Positions 31,599 to 40,058 of a stretch of DNA of 64,000 nucleotides are shown one piece after another. The position numbers and the translations under genes were made by a program. The notes under the pieces were generated by a model. It searched no databases, had not been told where the DNA came from, and was given only the letters and a program-made list of their open reading frames with translations. The stretch's first letter is position 1. Each line of letters begins with the position of its first letter. The stretch lies in assembly GCF_000011485.1 (NCBI RefSeq), contig NC_005071.1, positions 62,001 to 126,000 of the forward strand, written 5' to 3'. The DNA is from Prochlorococcus marinus str. MIT 9313 (GTDB lineage: Bacteria > Cyanobacteriota > Cyanobacteriia > PCC-6307 > Cyanobiaceae).

Positions 31599-32525
31599 AT
31601 GAAGGCGGTTGTTGTTGGCGCAAGTGGCTTCATCGGTTCTCATCTCGTTGATGCCTTGTTGGCTCAGGGATCTCAGGTTAGGGCACTTTCTCGTCATCTC
31701 CCAGGGCTGATTACCCCTAAAGCACAAGATCACCCTGGTCTTGTGCTTCATCCACTTGATATGGCAGATCGTCTCGGCCTTGAGAAGGCCCTTGTAGGTT
31801 CCGAGATAATTTTCCATCTCGCTAGTGGAAGCTTGCCGCAGAGCTCAAATCGCAATCCTCGCGAAGATATTAATATTAACGTCTTAGGTGCTCTTAATTT
31901 GCTTGAGGCTTCACTTGAAGTTGGTATCCAGAAATTTGTATTTGTCTCATCAGGAGGAACCGTTTATGGCATTCCTAAACAGGTACCAATTGCTGAGAAT
32001 CATCCTACTGATCCCATTTGCTCTTACGGGATTACGAAACTTGCGATTGAAAAATATGTCTCTCTATATCGCCATCTATATGGATTAAATAGTACGGTAG
32101 TCCGCTTAGCGAATCCTTATGGTGAGCGTCAACGTCTGGATTCTTGTCAAGGTGTGGTTCCTGTTTTTCTAAATCGTGCTTTGCGTTCAGAACCTCTCGA
32201 GATTTGGGGAGATGGCAGCACCATCCGCGATTTTCTTTATATTACCGATGTTGTTCAAGCTCTTCTTGCTATAAGTCATTATAAAGGGCCCGAGAATTTG
32301 TTTAATGTTGGTTCAGGTATAGGTTTGAGTCTTTGTGAACTAGTTAAATTGATTGAGAATGAGCTCGGCCGTCCACTTCAAGTTTCTTATCAGCAAAGCC
32401 GTACTTTTGATGTTCCAACTAATGTCTTGAGTATTAAACGAGCGAGAAATTGTTTGGGCTGGAGTCCGAAGGTCTGCGCTAATGATGGGATTCATCGATT
32501 TCATCAAAGCATTTTAGGACATTAG
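31599..32525 (+). CDS. NAD-dependent sugar-nucleotide epimerase/dehydratase
   Basis: 308-residue extended short-chain dehydrogenase. The NAD-binding GASGFIGSHL motif is at residues 8-17, the catalytic Ser/Thr region at VSSGGTVYG and the YxxxK pair at YGITK. The C-terminal sugar-binding part (NPYGERQ, GDGSTIRDFLYI, NVGSG) is of the GalE/UDP-glucose 4-epimerase type. The exact substrate is uncertain. Its last four bases overlap the convergent glycosyltransferase gene. Confidence 0.9.
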   Translation: MKAVVVGASGFIGSHLVDALLAQGSQVRALSRHLPGLITPKAQDHPGLVLHPLDMADRLGLEKALVGSEIIFHLASGSLPQSSNRNPREDININVLGALNLLEASLEVGIQKFVFVSSGGTVYGIPKQVPIAENHPTDPICSYGITKLAIEKYVSLYRHLYGLNSTVVRLANPYGERQRLDSCQGVVPVFLNRALRSEPLEIWGDGSTIRDFLYITDVVQALLAISHYKGPENLFNVGSGIGLSLCELVKLIENELGRPLQVSYQQSRTFDVPTNVLSIKRARNCLGWSPKVCANDGIHRFHQSILGH

Positions 32526-34858
32526 CGGTTAACGCCTGGAACATTGGTAAGATTGTAGGTGAAACCTTGTTTCGCGGCTATTATTGGTAAAAGCCTTTCG
32601 ATGGCATGAAGGATAGTGCCGTCATATCCTAGAGGTTCTTGAGGATAGTCTTCCCAGCCAAGATTTAAGTTATAAAGTTCAGTAAGTGCTCCCTTCTTTG
32701 CCCAAAACATTGTGCCAACCGGAAAATCAAAGCATCTTGGTAAGGGACCTAAGTTGAGCTTATTGGCAAGTATATCTGCGTGTTTTCTGTTGCCACTCCA
32801 GCCAACACATGTTGGATCATCAGCGAATACAAGACCCAATTTAGGATTTTTCTTGAGTGCTGTGACAATGCGATCTGCCATAGCAATATCTTGCATTCCA
32901 ACTAAGTTCGATATAAGAAAATCCCGCCAGCTGCAACCCTGCTTCCCCGGAAGAAGAGCACTTTTTTTTGTATGTAGATGACCATATATTTCATACTTTG
33001 TGTCTAATTCTTTCCCAATTTCAGTCAAGAGAGGGCCGATATCTCTGCCACGGTTAGGTGTTGTTATGATTGATTTTAATGTACAATTGGCTCCGGCTGA
33101 TTTGCATTGGATCTCTGAATGATTTTCATGATTGGTACAACTTAGGAAAAGGTCTGGCCTTATTTTGTTATAATTCAGCGCATTTAATATTGTATCTAGG
33201 AGTTCTGGATAGTGAACATGCACATGAAGAGCAATTGTTGTTTCGCTATCTTGTTGCTGCAAAGAACTGGCAGGAGTGATCATAGGCACATTCCATTCGC
33301 CCTTGGGTTGATTTTCTTTTAGGTAATGGATGAGTGGATCTGGACAAGGAGCATCTTCAAGAATTTGTTCTTTGTAGATACCTGGGTGAAAACCTGGGAA
33401 AGGCTTTCTTGGCCAAACTTCATTGCGCCATGACACTAAATAATGGAGAATTTCAGATCGCTTTGAGAGCTTACTATTCTTAAAACAAAATTCCTGATCT
33501 ATAATTCTTTTAGAAGCAAGAATTTTAAATTCTTCTTTCAGTATTTTTTCTTCTTTTACTGTTTCTTCGGCTATTGATTTCAGTTCTTTTATGTAGTGAG
33601 ACATGTTAAACCATTCTTGCGCTTTTTCCTTGCTCCTCTTCGCTATCAATTGTCTTTGTTCGTACCCGTTTACAAGATTGGCTGCTTTTTCAGCCATGCT
33701 CGAAGTGTTTAGGTAAGAAGCTACTAGAGCATTCCCAAGAATTGGATCTTCAAGTAACAAATTGGCCATTCCACATGCTTTCTCAAAGCAAAGCATTGGT
33801 TTGCCAGCCAGCATGGCATCAATGGCCACATTAGGTAGAGGGTCCAGTCTTGAAGTAACTAAAAAAATATCGGCTCTATTCATCAGTCTGTTATAAGCAC
33901 TAGAGTGATCAAGAATGCGTAGTTCACCGTTTAATCCTGAGCGATGTATTTGATCCTCAACCCATAAAGACACATTAAAATCGTGTACTGGATCGTATCC
34001 GCTACCTATCCAAGCAAATTGTAAAGGCATATGTTTACACTTCTTGCGCAGTTCATCTGCAACCGCAATAAATAAGTCAACACCTTTGCGAGGTTGAATT
34101 GCCCCTGCCGCGAGGATCAAAATTGAGTTACTATCTAAATTCTCAAGAAAATTCCAAGCATCGTCAATTTTTTTATTCTTTAACTTAGCCTGATTTGAGT
34201 TGCCCGGTCTTTTGCAAGGCCCCTGTGGCAAGACCTTAATTGAAGCATTGTTAAATTGTGGACAGCTGCTTAGAATGTCATCACGCGTTAGCGGACTTGA
34301 AAAAACAACTCGATTGGACCATTTAGCTACATTATCTAGAATGCCGATTGGGCGAATATAAGCACTAAATTCGTGAATTAGTGTTGTTGTGGGAATCCCT
34401 AATGCTCTTAAAGGTTGAATGCACCCTGCTGAAACAACGGAATTTACAATTGCGTATTCAGGCAATTTTTCTCCTGGCAAACGTTTAAACTCACGTCGCA
34501 GAAGGCTTGAAAATATGACTCCTAATCTCGGCCGAAGTACACATGATGAATTTTTTAGGAATTCCTTCAATAGTGCACCACCTCGCGGTAATATGATAAT
34601 TATGTTTGCATTTTTACTCAGCTCTTGACAAATATTCAATGCAAGAATAGGCGCTCCTGTTTCCGATGCATCATGGCTTACTACGACTACAGTTGGTTTT
34701 AAATGATTGATTTTTTTTTCGCCCGCCCGTCTGCGCATCCCGCCCAGTAATAAAATTGGTTTAACTAAATGCTTTAATAGTTTAGCCAAAAGCTGGCCAT
34801 TAGAATTAGGAGTATATAAAATTCTTCTGATACGGATAGTTAGGGCAGTTAGGGACAA
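32522..34858 (-). CDS. Two-domain glycosyltransferase: GT1 plus RgpF-like
   Basis: 778 residues. An N-terminal GT-B glycosyltransferase (about 50-430) shows a nucleotide-binding half with LILAAGAIQPRKGVDLFI and the late acidic motif PNVAIDAMLAGKPML. The C-terminal part (about 545-778) matches the rhamnan-synthesis F (RgpF) family, with HVHVHYPELL, the TTPNRGRDIGPLL motif and HLHTKKS. Such fusions usually extend deoxyhexose-containing cell-wall or O-antigen glycans. The start appears to be TTG at 34856-34858, in a stretch without a nearby ATG, so the N-terminus is uncertain. A run of nine A (minus strand; T on the plus strand near 34711) lies near the start of the gene. Confidence 0.88.
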   Translation of the reverse strand: MSLTALTIRIRRILYTPNSNGQLLAKLLKHLVKPILLLGGMRRRAGEKKINHLKPTVVVVSHDASETGAPILALNICQELSKNANIIIILPRGGALLKEFLKNSSCVLRPRLGVIFSSLLRREFKRLPGEKLPEYAIVNSVVSAGCIQPLRALGIPTTTLIHEFSAYIRPIGILDNVAKWSNRVVFSSPLTRDDILSSCPQFNNASIKVLPQGPCKRPGNSNQAKLKNKKIDDAWNFLENLDSNSILILAAGAIQPRKGVDLFIAVADELRKKCKHMPLQFAWIGSGYDPVHDFNVSLWVEDQIHRSGLNGELRILDHSSAYNRLMNRADIFLVTSRLDPLPNVAIDAMLAGKPMLCFEKACGMANLLLEDPILGNALVASYLNTSSMAEKAANLVNGYEQRQLIAKRSKEKAQEWFNMSHYIKELKSIAEETVKEEKILKEEFKILASKRIIDQEFCFKNSKLSKRSEILHYLVSWRNEVWPRKPFPGFHPGIYKEQILEDAPCPDPLIHYLKENQPKGEWNVPMITPASSLQQQDSETTIALHVHVHYPELLDTILNALNYNKIRPDLFLSCTNHENHSEIQCKSAGANCTLKSIITTPNRGRDIGPLLTEIGKELDTKYEIYGHLHTKKSALLPGKQGCSWRDFLISNLVGMQDIAMADRIVTALKKNPKLGLVFADDPTCVGWSGNRKHADILANKLNLGPLPRCFDFPVGTMFWAKKGALTELYNLNLGWEDYPQEPLGYDGTILHAIERLLPIIAAKQGFTYNLTNVPGVNR

Positions 34859-34894
34859 TTTCTATACTTGATTCTAGGGTTCAACCCAATGTAC

Positions 34895-34900
34895 TATAAT
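34895..34900 (+). promoter_or_regulatory. Candidate -10 element of the metalloprotease gene
   Basis: Perfect TATAAT, 47 bases before the ATG at 34948. A -35 box is not convincing: TTGATT lies 21 bases away, which is too far. It sits in the 89-base divergent region between the glycosyltransferase and protease genes. Confidence 0.35.
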
Positions 34901-34947
34901 AGGATAACTTCGTTCGCCTACCTAAATAGTAGACGCAAGACTTCGCA

Positions 34948-36018
34948 ATGGTAGCCACTAATTTTTTGATCTCACCAATTCTTAGCCTTGATGCTCTTAA
35001 TATAGCAGGTGCGGACAAAACTTTTAGGGTATATTTTCACACTCAAGAAGGACCAGTCACTGTCTCGTTGGGAAATTCTCCGCAGGTTATAACTGCATTG
35101 TCACCTTCCGATGCATGGCTTCTCTTTGCTACAAATCAGTTGGCTAAAATTAGCAATGCGGCGGATGTTTACTTTCAAAGAGTTTATGATAGCACCAATA
35201 CAGACATATCATTCTATTACGACACTACCATTGACCTGGGCGATCCAAGCGTCACTACTTTCGGCGTAGCTGTTCCTAATAATAATGGTGGTCGACAGTG
35301 GACGGAGATCTTTCTAAATGGCCCAGAGATACAGGCAAAATCAGAAGATTTTAGTAATTATGTCTTTAATCACGAGCTCGGACATGCTCTTGGTTTAGAG
35401 CATCCTCACGACAATTCTGATGGTGATGTCTACTTAAGTACTGACCCCCAACTCAGTGCTACTCCCGAAGAGACTGTAATGTCTTATCGAGTACCAGAGT
35501 CAGGCGTATATCCAACTGATTTTTCAATCAATGATTACAATGCTTTAGAGCAAATTTGGGGAAGCCCACAAGCTCAATCGACGCAGAATGTTGTTTATCG
35601 TCTTTATCAGCAAAGCACAGGAAGGCATTTGTTCTCGGCTAATTTGACTGAGGTTGACATTCTTACTGGAGGCAATTCGTCTGATTACCTCAACGAGGGT
35701 ATCGCTTATCAAGTCCAAGAAGGAGCAGACCAAGATCTTTACAGATTCTTCCAGCCATCTACGGGACTTCATTTTTATAGCGCTAATTCCGATGAACGTG
35801 ATAATCTAATTAATTCAAATCAATCAGGATATATTTACGAGGGAGTTGCTTATAAAGTTTTTTCTGCCTCCTCTGCAGCTGAAGCGAGTACAGCTGTGAC
35901 TCGTTTTTATGACCCAATTGCGGGCACTCATTTTTATACAGCTAATCTTGAGGAACAACGTATTCTTGAAGTAACTCAACCTAGTTGGATCATGGAAGGC
36001 ACCGCTTGGTATGTCTAA
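34948..36018 (+). CDS. Matrixin-like zinc metalloprotease with three DUF5648 repeats
   Basis: 356 residues. The zinc site HELGHALGLEH is at 142-152 (His142, Glu143, His146, His152), and Met178 in VMSYR forms the Met-turn of metzincins. Three repeats follow (about 215-256, 263-304, 316-356), each with an R-[LF]-[YF] start, a TG-HF-SAN core and an EG-AY-V end. This is the DUF5648 pattern found in secreted proteins. There is no Sec signal peptide and no RTX nonapeptide, so export by a type I system is the natural guess. Its 3' end overlaps the acyltransferase gene by eight bases. Substrate unknown: surface-protein processing or external protein digestion are both possible. Confidence 0.85.
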   Translation: MVATNFLISPILSLDALNIAGADKTFRVYFHTQEGPVTVSLGNSPQVITALSPSDAWLLFATNQLAKISNAADVYFQRVYDSTNTDISFYYDTTIDLGDPSVTTFGVAVPNNNGGRQWTEIFLNGPEIQAKSEDFSNYVFNHELGHALGLEHPHDNSDGDVYLSTDPQLSATPEETVMSYRVPESGVYPTDFSINDYNALEQIWGSPQAQSTQNVVYRLYQQSTGRHLFSANLTEVDILTGGNSSDYLNEGIAYQVQEGADQDLYRFFQPSTGLHFYSANSDERDNLINSNQSGYIYEGVAYKVFSASSAAEASTAVTRFYDPIAGTHFYTANLEEQRILEVTQPSWIMEGTAWYV

Positions 36019-37216
36019 GCCATCATTTTCGATAGCTAAGCATCAAATACATGCATTGACAAGTCTGAGGTTTTTTGCTGCCTTTTGTATTGTTCTACTT
36101 CATTCGACAAATCATGATTTATTGGATATTTCATGGTCTAAACTATTAGATTTGTCTAAGGCCGTTTCCTTCTTTTTTGTTTTATCTGGCTTTGTTCTGA
36201 CGTATGCGTATATTAACCGCAATTACTATCTTTCTGATTTTTATCAAGCACGTTTTGCCAGGATATGGCCTGCAACGGTGGCGTCAGTATTTTTTGTGCT
36301 GTTGCTATTGCCCCGTTCCAATTTTCTTCCTGATTTGAACTCTGATTGGTCTTTAGGTAGTGTTTTTTTGCTGAATCTTATTGGAATTCAGTCATGGGTT
36401 CCAATTCCTGCTGTTTTTTTTGGGTTGAATGCGGTTACTTGGAGCATCTCAGTTGAAGCTTCATTTTATGGTTTCTTCCCATGTTTCAGCAAAATGCAAC
36501 TCAGGTTATTATTACCTAGCCTTATAATAGTATGTATCTGCGGCTTATCTGCGGCTTGTTATGTTGAGTCCTCGAGTATCCCATCCTTTAGTCCGCAAAC
36601 CTTAAACATACCAGTTTGGCAAGGACTTTTATATATAAACCCTATTGCACGATTGCCAGAATTTATTCTTGGGATTTTGGCGGGTAGAGTTTTTGTCTCT
36701 CAATTCTATCAACAAAAGACATCCGAAATGCATTCTATTTCTGATAAATATCCATTTATTTACAGCGCGATTGAGTTGTCAATTTTCCTTTGTCTGGTCT
36801 TCTTGGGCTTCAAGGTTAATCTTTACCTGATCTGCTTGGGCTTAATGGGGGGTTCTTTTCACGCATCAATCCCTCCTGCAATACTAAATTATTATCAAAT
36901 AATACTAAATCAGTGGCTTTCGGGCCTTTCGTTTGCCTGCTTGATCTGCGTAGTCGCTTCATCAAGAGGTATTTTGGGCCAGTTTTTGAACTGGTCTCCG
37001 TTCGTTTTCCTTGGAGAAATCAGTTTTGGGCTCTACCTCTACCATCAGCCTTTAATGATACGAGCAGCTCAAGCTAACGGATTTGTGTTAGGGGGATTTC
37101 AACTTCTACCAGATTCATTTTTCCCAGTGGTGGCCTGGAGTATACTCGTTTCTGTGGTTAGCTTTTATTGCCTGGAAAAGCCACTTCAACGAGTGCTTCG
37201 ACCCCGTAAAAATTGA
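36011..37216 (+). CDS. Acyltransferase 3 family membrane protein
   Basis: 401 residues with about ten hydrophobic helices. The N-terminal motif IHALTSLRFFAAFCIVLLHS holds the conserved Arg and the catalytic His of OafA/NodX-type O-acyltransferases. These enzymes carry acyl groups, often acetyl, across the membrane onto surface sugars. Its start overlaps the metalloprotease gene, so the two are cotranscribed. A target among the glycans or glycoproteins of this island is likely but unproven. Confidence 0.9.
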   Translation: MSKPSFSIAKHQIHALTSLRFFAAFCIVLLHSTNHDLLDISWSKLLDLSKAVSFFFVLSGFVLTYAYINRNYYLSDFYQARFARIWPATVASVFFVLLLLPRSNFLPDLNSDWSLGSVFLLNLIGIQSWVPIPAVFFGLNAVTWSISVEASFYGFFPCFSKMQLRLLLPSLIIVCICGLSAACYVESSSIPSFSPQTLNIPVWQGLLYINPIARLPEFILGILAGRVFVSQFYQQKTSEMHSISDKYPFIYSAIELSIFLCLVFLGFKVNLYLICLGLMGGSFHASIPPAILNYYQIILNQWLSGLSFACLICVVASSRGILGQFLNWSPFVFLGEISFGLYLYHQPLMIRAAQANGFVLGGFQLLPDSFFPVVAWSILVSVVSFYCLEKPLQRVLRPRKN

Positions 37217-37305
37217 ATGGGATGTTATGAGCTATATTAAAAAGAAGCTCTATAAGCACTTTTCGAGCTAGCGCAAAAAGCCCTTGTCAGCAATTACGGC
37301 TTTCC

Positions 37306-37334
37306 TTGCTTTATTGCGCACTCTCTCTTATAAT
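37306..37334 (+). promoter_or_regulatory. Candidate sigma70-type promoter of the S-layer-like gene
   Basis: TTGCTT at 37306-37311, a 17-base spacer, then a perfect TATAAT at 37329-37334. Transcription would start near 37341 and leave a leader of about 130 bases before the ATG at 37471. The leader region holds an inverted repeat (GTGAGC at 37335-37340 with GCTCAC at 37365-37370). Long leaders are common for abundant surface-layer mRNAs. Confidence 0.5.
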
Positions 37335-37470
37335 GTGAGCTCGCTGTGGCCGGACTTGTTCGTTGCTCACAGAGGTCTGATGTTTCGGCATCACTATTCG
37401 GGGCCACATCGGGCCTCAATTCTCCTACAACAATCAACCCAACCCGGCTACCTCCGATTTTTCTCGTCAC

Positions 37471-39931
37471 ATGGGATCAACTTCTACTACAACCAGTACA
37501 GCTGTAGCTGTAACACCCACAGAAGTTTCAGTATTTGAACATCGCTTACTTCGGTAGGCCCGCCGATCCGGCTTCTTTAGGAGCCTGGCCAGCGTCTGGC
37601 ACGACTCCAGGCGAACTTGTTCTTCAGTTTGTTGGCACCGCTGAGTACAACACAAACACCATTGTTCCAAACAGCGTTGAAACCACTGGTGGAGGTAAGA
37701 CGCTAAACGAAACAAATCTGATCAACACCTTCTACAACAGGCTTTTTGGGCGCGACGCATCTATAACAGAAATCGATGGCTGGACCAATGCTTTGGCTAC
37801 TGGGGCGGTCAACTCCGATTACCTCGGCATCACCATCCTGAATGCTGGGCTGAATTTGCCCGCCGCCACAGAAATGCGTCAGGTGTTGGTGGCCAAGTTT
37901 GATACCGCTCAGCTCTGGACTGGAGATCTGTATAACGACCCCACCGCACGGGGAGCATATTCCAGCTCTACAGCCATTGAATCTGGCATGAGCTTCCTGG
38001 CCACTGTTACGACCTCTACCGCTGCAACTTCCGAAGCCACGGCTGCGGCAGTTGACGACATGACCTCTACTTCGGGTACTGGTACTGGTGGTCAGGCTTT
38101 TAACCAGATTGCTAACAATGCTGTCCTTACAGATGGTGCAAACACCAACAACGCTGGTACTGGCCCCGGCTTCACTCCTACCGCCTCCACCCTTGGTGCA
38201 AATAATGACACAGTTCGCCTGAGCGTCTTCAGGGGAGCAACCATTGCGGACAGCACCAGTACTGATGAAGACATACTGATTCTTGATCAAACCGGTTTAG
38301 TGCAGACTGCATTGGCAGTTGCGGGGTTTGAGAACATCAACCTGAATGGAGCCGCTGGCCTCTCGGTGGGTACTCTTGCCGGTGTTCAGACAGTTAACTT
38401 CAATAATGCCGGATTCTTAAGTGCTGGCACGACCATTTCGACCGCTAATTACTTCATAGCCAACACCGGTGCCAACGCACTTGGAACTGCTGGTGGATCA
38501 CTTTCGCAGCTCAGCTTGAGCTTTAACAGTGCAACTGATGGCGGTTCTTTTGCTATGGCAAGAACCACTGCGCTGTCAGCTACATTCACTTCGACAGCTG
38601 TTAACTCTTACACGCTGTCTTCGCTGGTAGCTTCTGGTTCTATCGAAGTTAATGCTGGCTCTGCAAACACCCTCAACTTGAATATTGGTGGTGCTGGTGT
38701 ATTCACAGGTGGAGGCACATTTAGCGCTGCTAACTTCACCGTTAACGCAGTCAGTCAGTTCAACACCCTGGCATCAGTTAGTGCTAACACTGGTGCTAAT
38801 AACGTTTATTCCTTCCAAGGTGGAGGCTTAAATACTTACACCCTGAATGGTGCAGTTGGTGGTGCCCAAGTCTCCCAGCACCTCACAAACTTCAGTGGTC
38901 TTGATGCACTTGGACTCAAGACCCTTACTGCAAGTAGTGGCTTCTCTGCTGGTTTGATTAGTGCAAGCTTCTCATTCAACCTTCAAGATGGTGCTTTCGC
39001 AGTTAGCCTTGGTGGTACTGCTGTCGTAGCTGGCTTCACTTCATTTGCAAGTGGTGTCATGTCTAACGGGCTACTTAACTTCTCTGCTGCAAACGCATCG
39101 GGTGCTTCTGACGTCTTCACCCTCAATTTCAACGCGAGTACTGCAGCCCTCGCGATTGAATCGGCTGCAATCCGGATTGGTGGTGGTACCGCTGGCACGC
39201 AGGCAATTGAAACGGTCAATCTCAATGTGTTCGGCGGTTCTGCCGGTGTCACTCTGATAAACCCAATCTTGGGTGTGTCAGGAATGACTACCTTGAACTT
39301 GAATACAACAGCCGTCGCTACCGTTACGTTTAGCGGTGCCATAATGGCTGACTTGGGCAGCTCGTTCACAACCATCGGGCTTAGCCAGGTTGACAACATT
39401 GCCAACATGACCCTTGGCTCTCAGATCAACAGAACTGCTGCGACTGTTCAGGGCTACACCCTAAATATGGGTTCTGGTAATGATGTTATTAACAGCCGTA
39501 ACTACATCGCCCTGACAGGTGCTGCTGCACTTGCTACTCAGATGGCTGCTAATGGTGCTCAGTACAACAACATCAGTCTGAGCGATGGCGGTGCTGACCG
39601 CATCGTCGTCAGTCTGGCTGGTCTTGCTGCTATATCTAGCTTTAGTAAGATCAACGTCTCTGGCTTTGGTATCGGCGATACCTTGCAATTCACAGCAGTT
39701 GGCTGGGCGGCGATCGTCACCATGACAGGTGTTAGTGCGGCCTCCGCTTTGAGTTCAGATATTGGTCTGTTCTTCAACGGTACCGATACTCTTGTCTTCG
39801 CTAATTCAGCAGCATCAGCTGCTGGCGATATGAACTCCGCCTTCGTCGGACTACTTGCGGGCGCTGACTATTCCAACTTCGCTCGTTGGAACCTGAACGC
39901 TGGTGGTGGAACCATGACCCTTGTGAACTGA
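37471..39931 (+). CDS. S-layer-like secreted protein with DUF4214-like repeats; N-terminal frameshift
   Basis: About 820 residues if repaired. The ATG at 37471 opens MGSTSTTTSTAVAVTPTEVS, the usual start of such picocyanobacterial proteins, but this frame stops at 37555. The body continues in the +1 frame from about 37535 (NIAYFGRPADP). Two DUF4214-like units follow (NIAYFGRPADP and FYNRLFGRDASI, about 60 residues apart), then some 600 residues of Ala/Gly/Ser/Thr/Asn-rich beta-strand repeats with few charges. It has no Sec signal peptide and no classic RTX repeats. Composition and context point to a type I-exported, self-assembling surface protein rich in possible O-glycosylation sites. GC is higher than in its neighbours. 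It is monocistronic, with its own promoter and terminator. Confidence 0.8.
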
Positions 39932-39962
39932 TACCTAACTCTTCAGTTCACTGGATCCATAC

Positions 39963-39995
39963 AAAGGGTGGCCTACAGAGGCCACCCTTTTTTTT
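39963..39995 (+). terminator. Rho-independent terminator of the S-layer-like gene
   Basis: Perfect stem GGGTGGCC/GGCCACCC (39966-39973 with 39980-39987) extended by two A-T pairs, loop TACAGA, followed by a T-run (eight T in all). It ends the S-layer-like transcript 30 bases after the stop and separates it from the Maf operon. Confidence 0.95.
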
Positions 39996-40027
39996 GTCCT
40001 TGCCGATACTTAATCATTCCCCTTGCT

Positions 40028-40036
40028 TGGTATAAT
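40028..40036 (+). promoter_or_regulatory. Candidate extended -10 promoter of the Maf-type I secretion-Pse operon
   Basis: TGG followed directly by TATAAT (an extended -10, TGnTATAAT). No good -35 box precedes it, as is usual for extended -10 promoters. Transcription would begin near 40043, 16 bases before the GTG at 40059, which argues for that start codon over the in-frame TTG at 40023. Confidence 0.5.
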
Positions 40037-40058
40037 TACAAGCTATATTCCTACTATC

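Noticed and set aside
34710-34720. Nine-base A/T run in the GT1-RgpF gene as a phase-variation switch
   Set aside because: It encodes ordinary Glu-Lys-Lys codons in an AT-rich gene and the frame is intact; nothing else supports switching.
37535-37537. TTG at 37535 as the true start of the S-layer-like protein
   Set aside because: It would begin inside the first DUF4214-like unit and discard the typical MGSTSTTT...TPTEVS start in the neighbouring frame, so a frameshift explains the data better.
37471-39931. RTX calcium-binding repeats in the S-layer-like protein
   Set aside because: No GGxGxD nonapeptide series was found; only Gly/Ala/Ser/Thr/Asn-rich strands.
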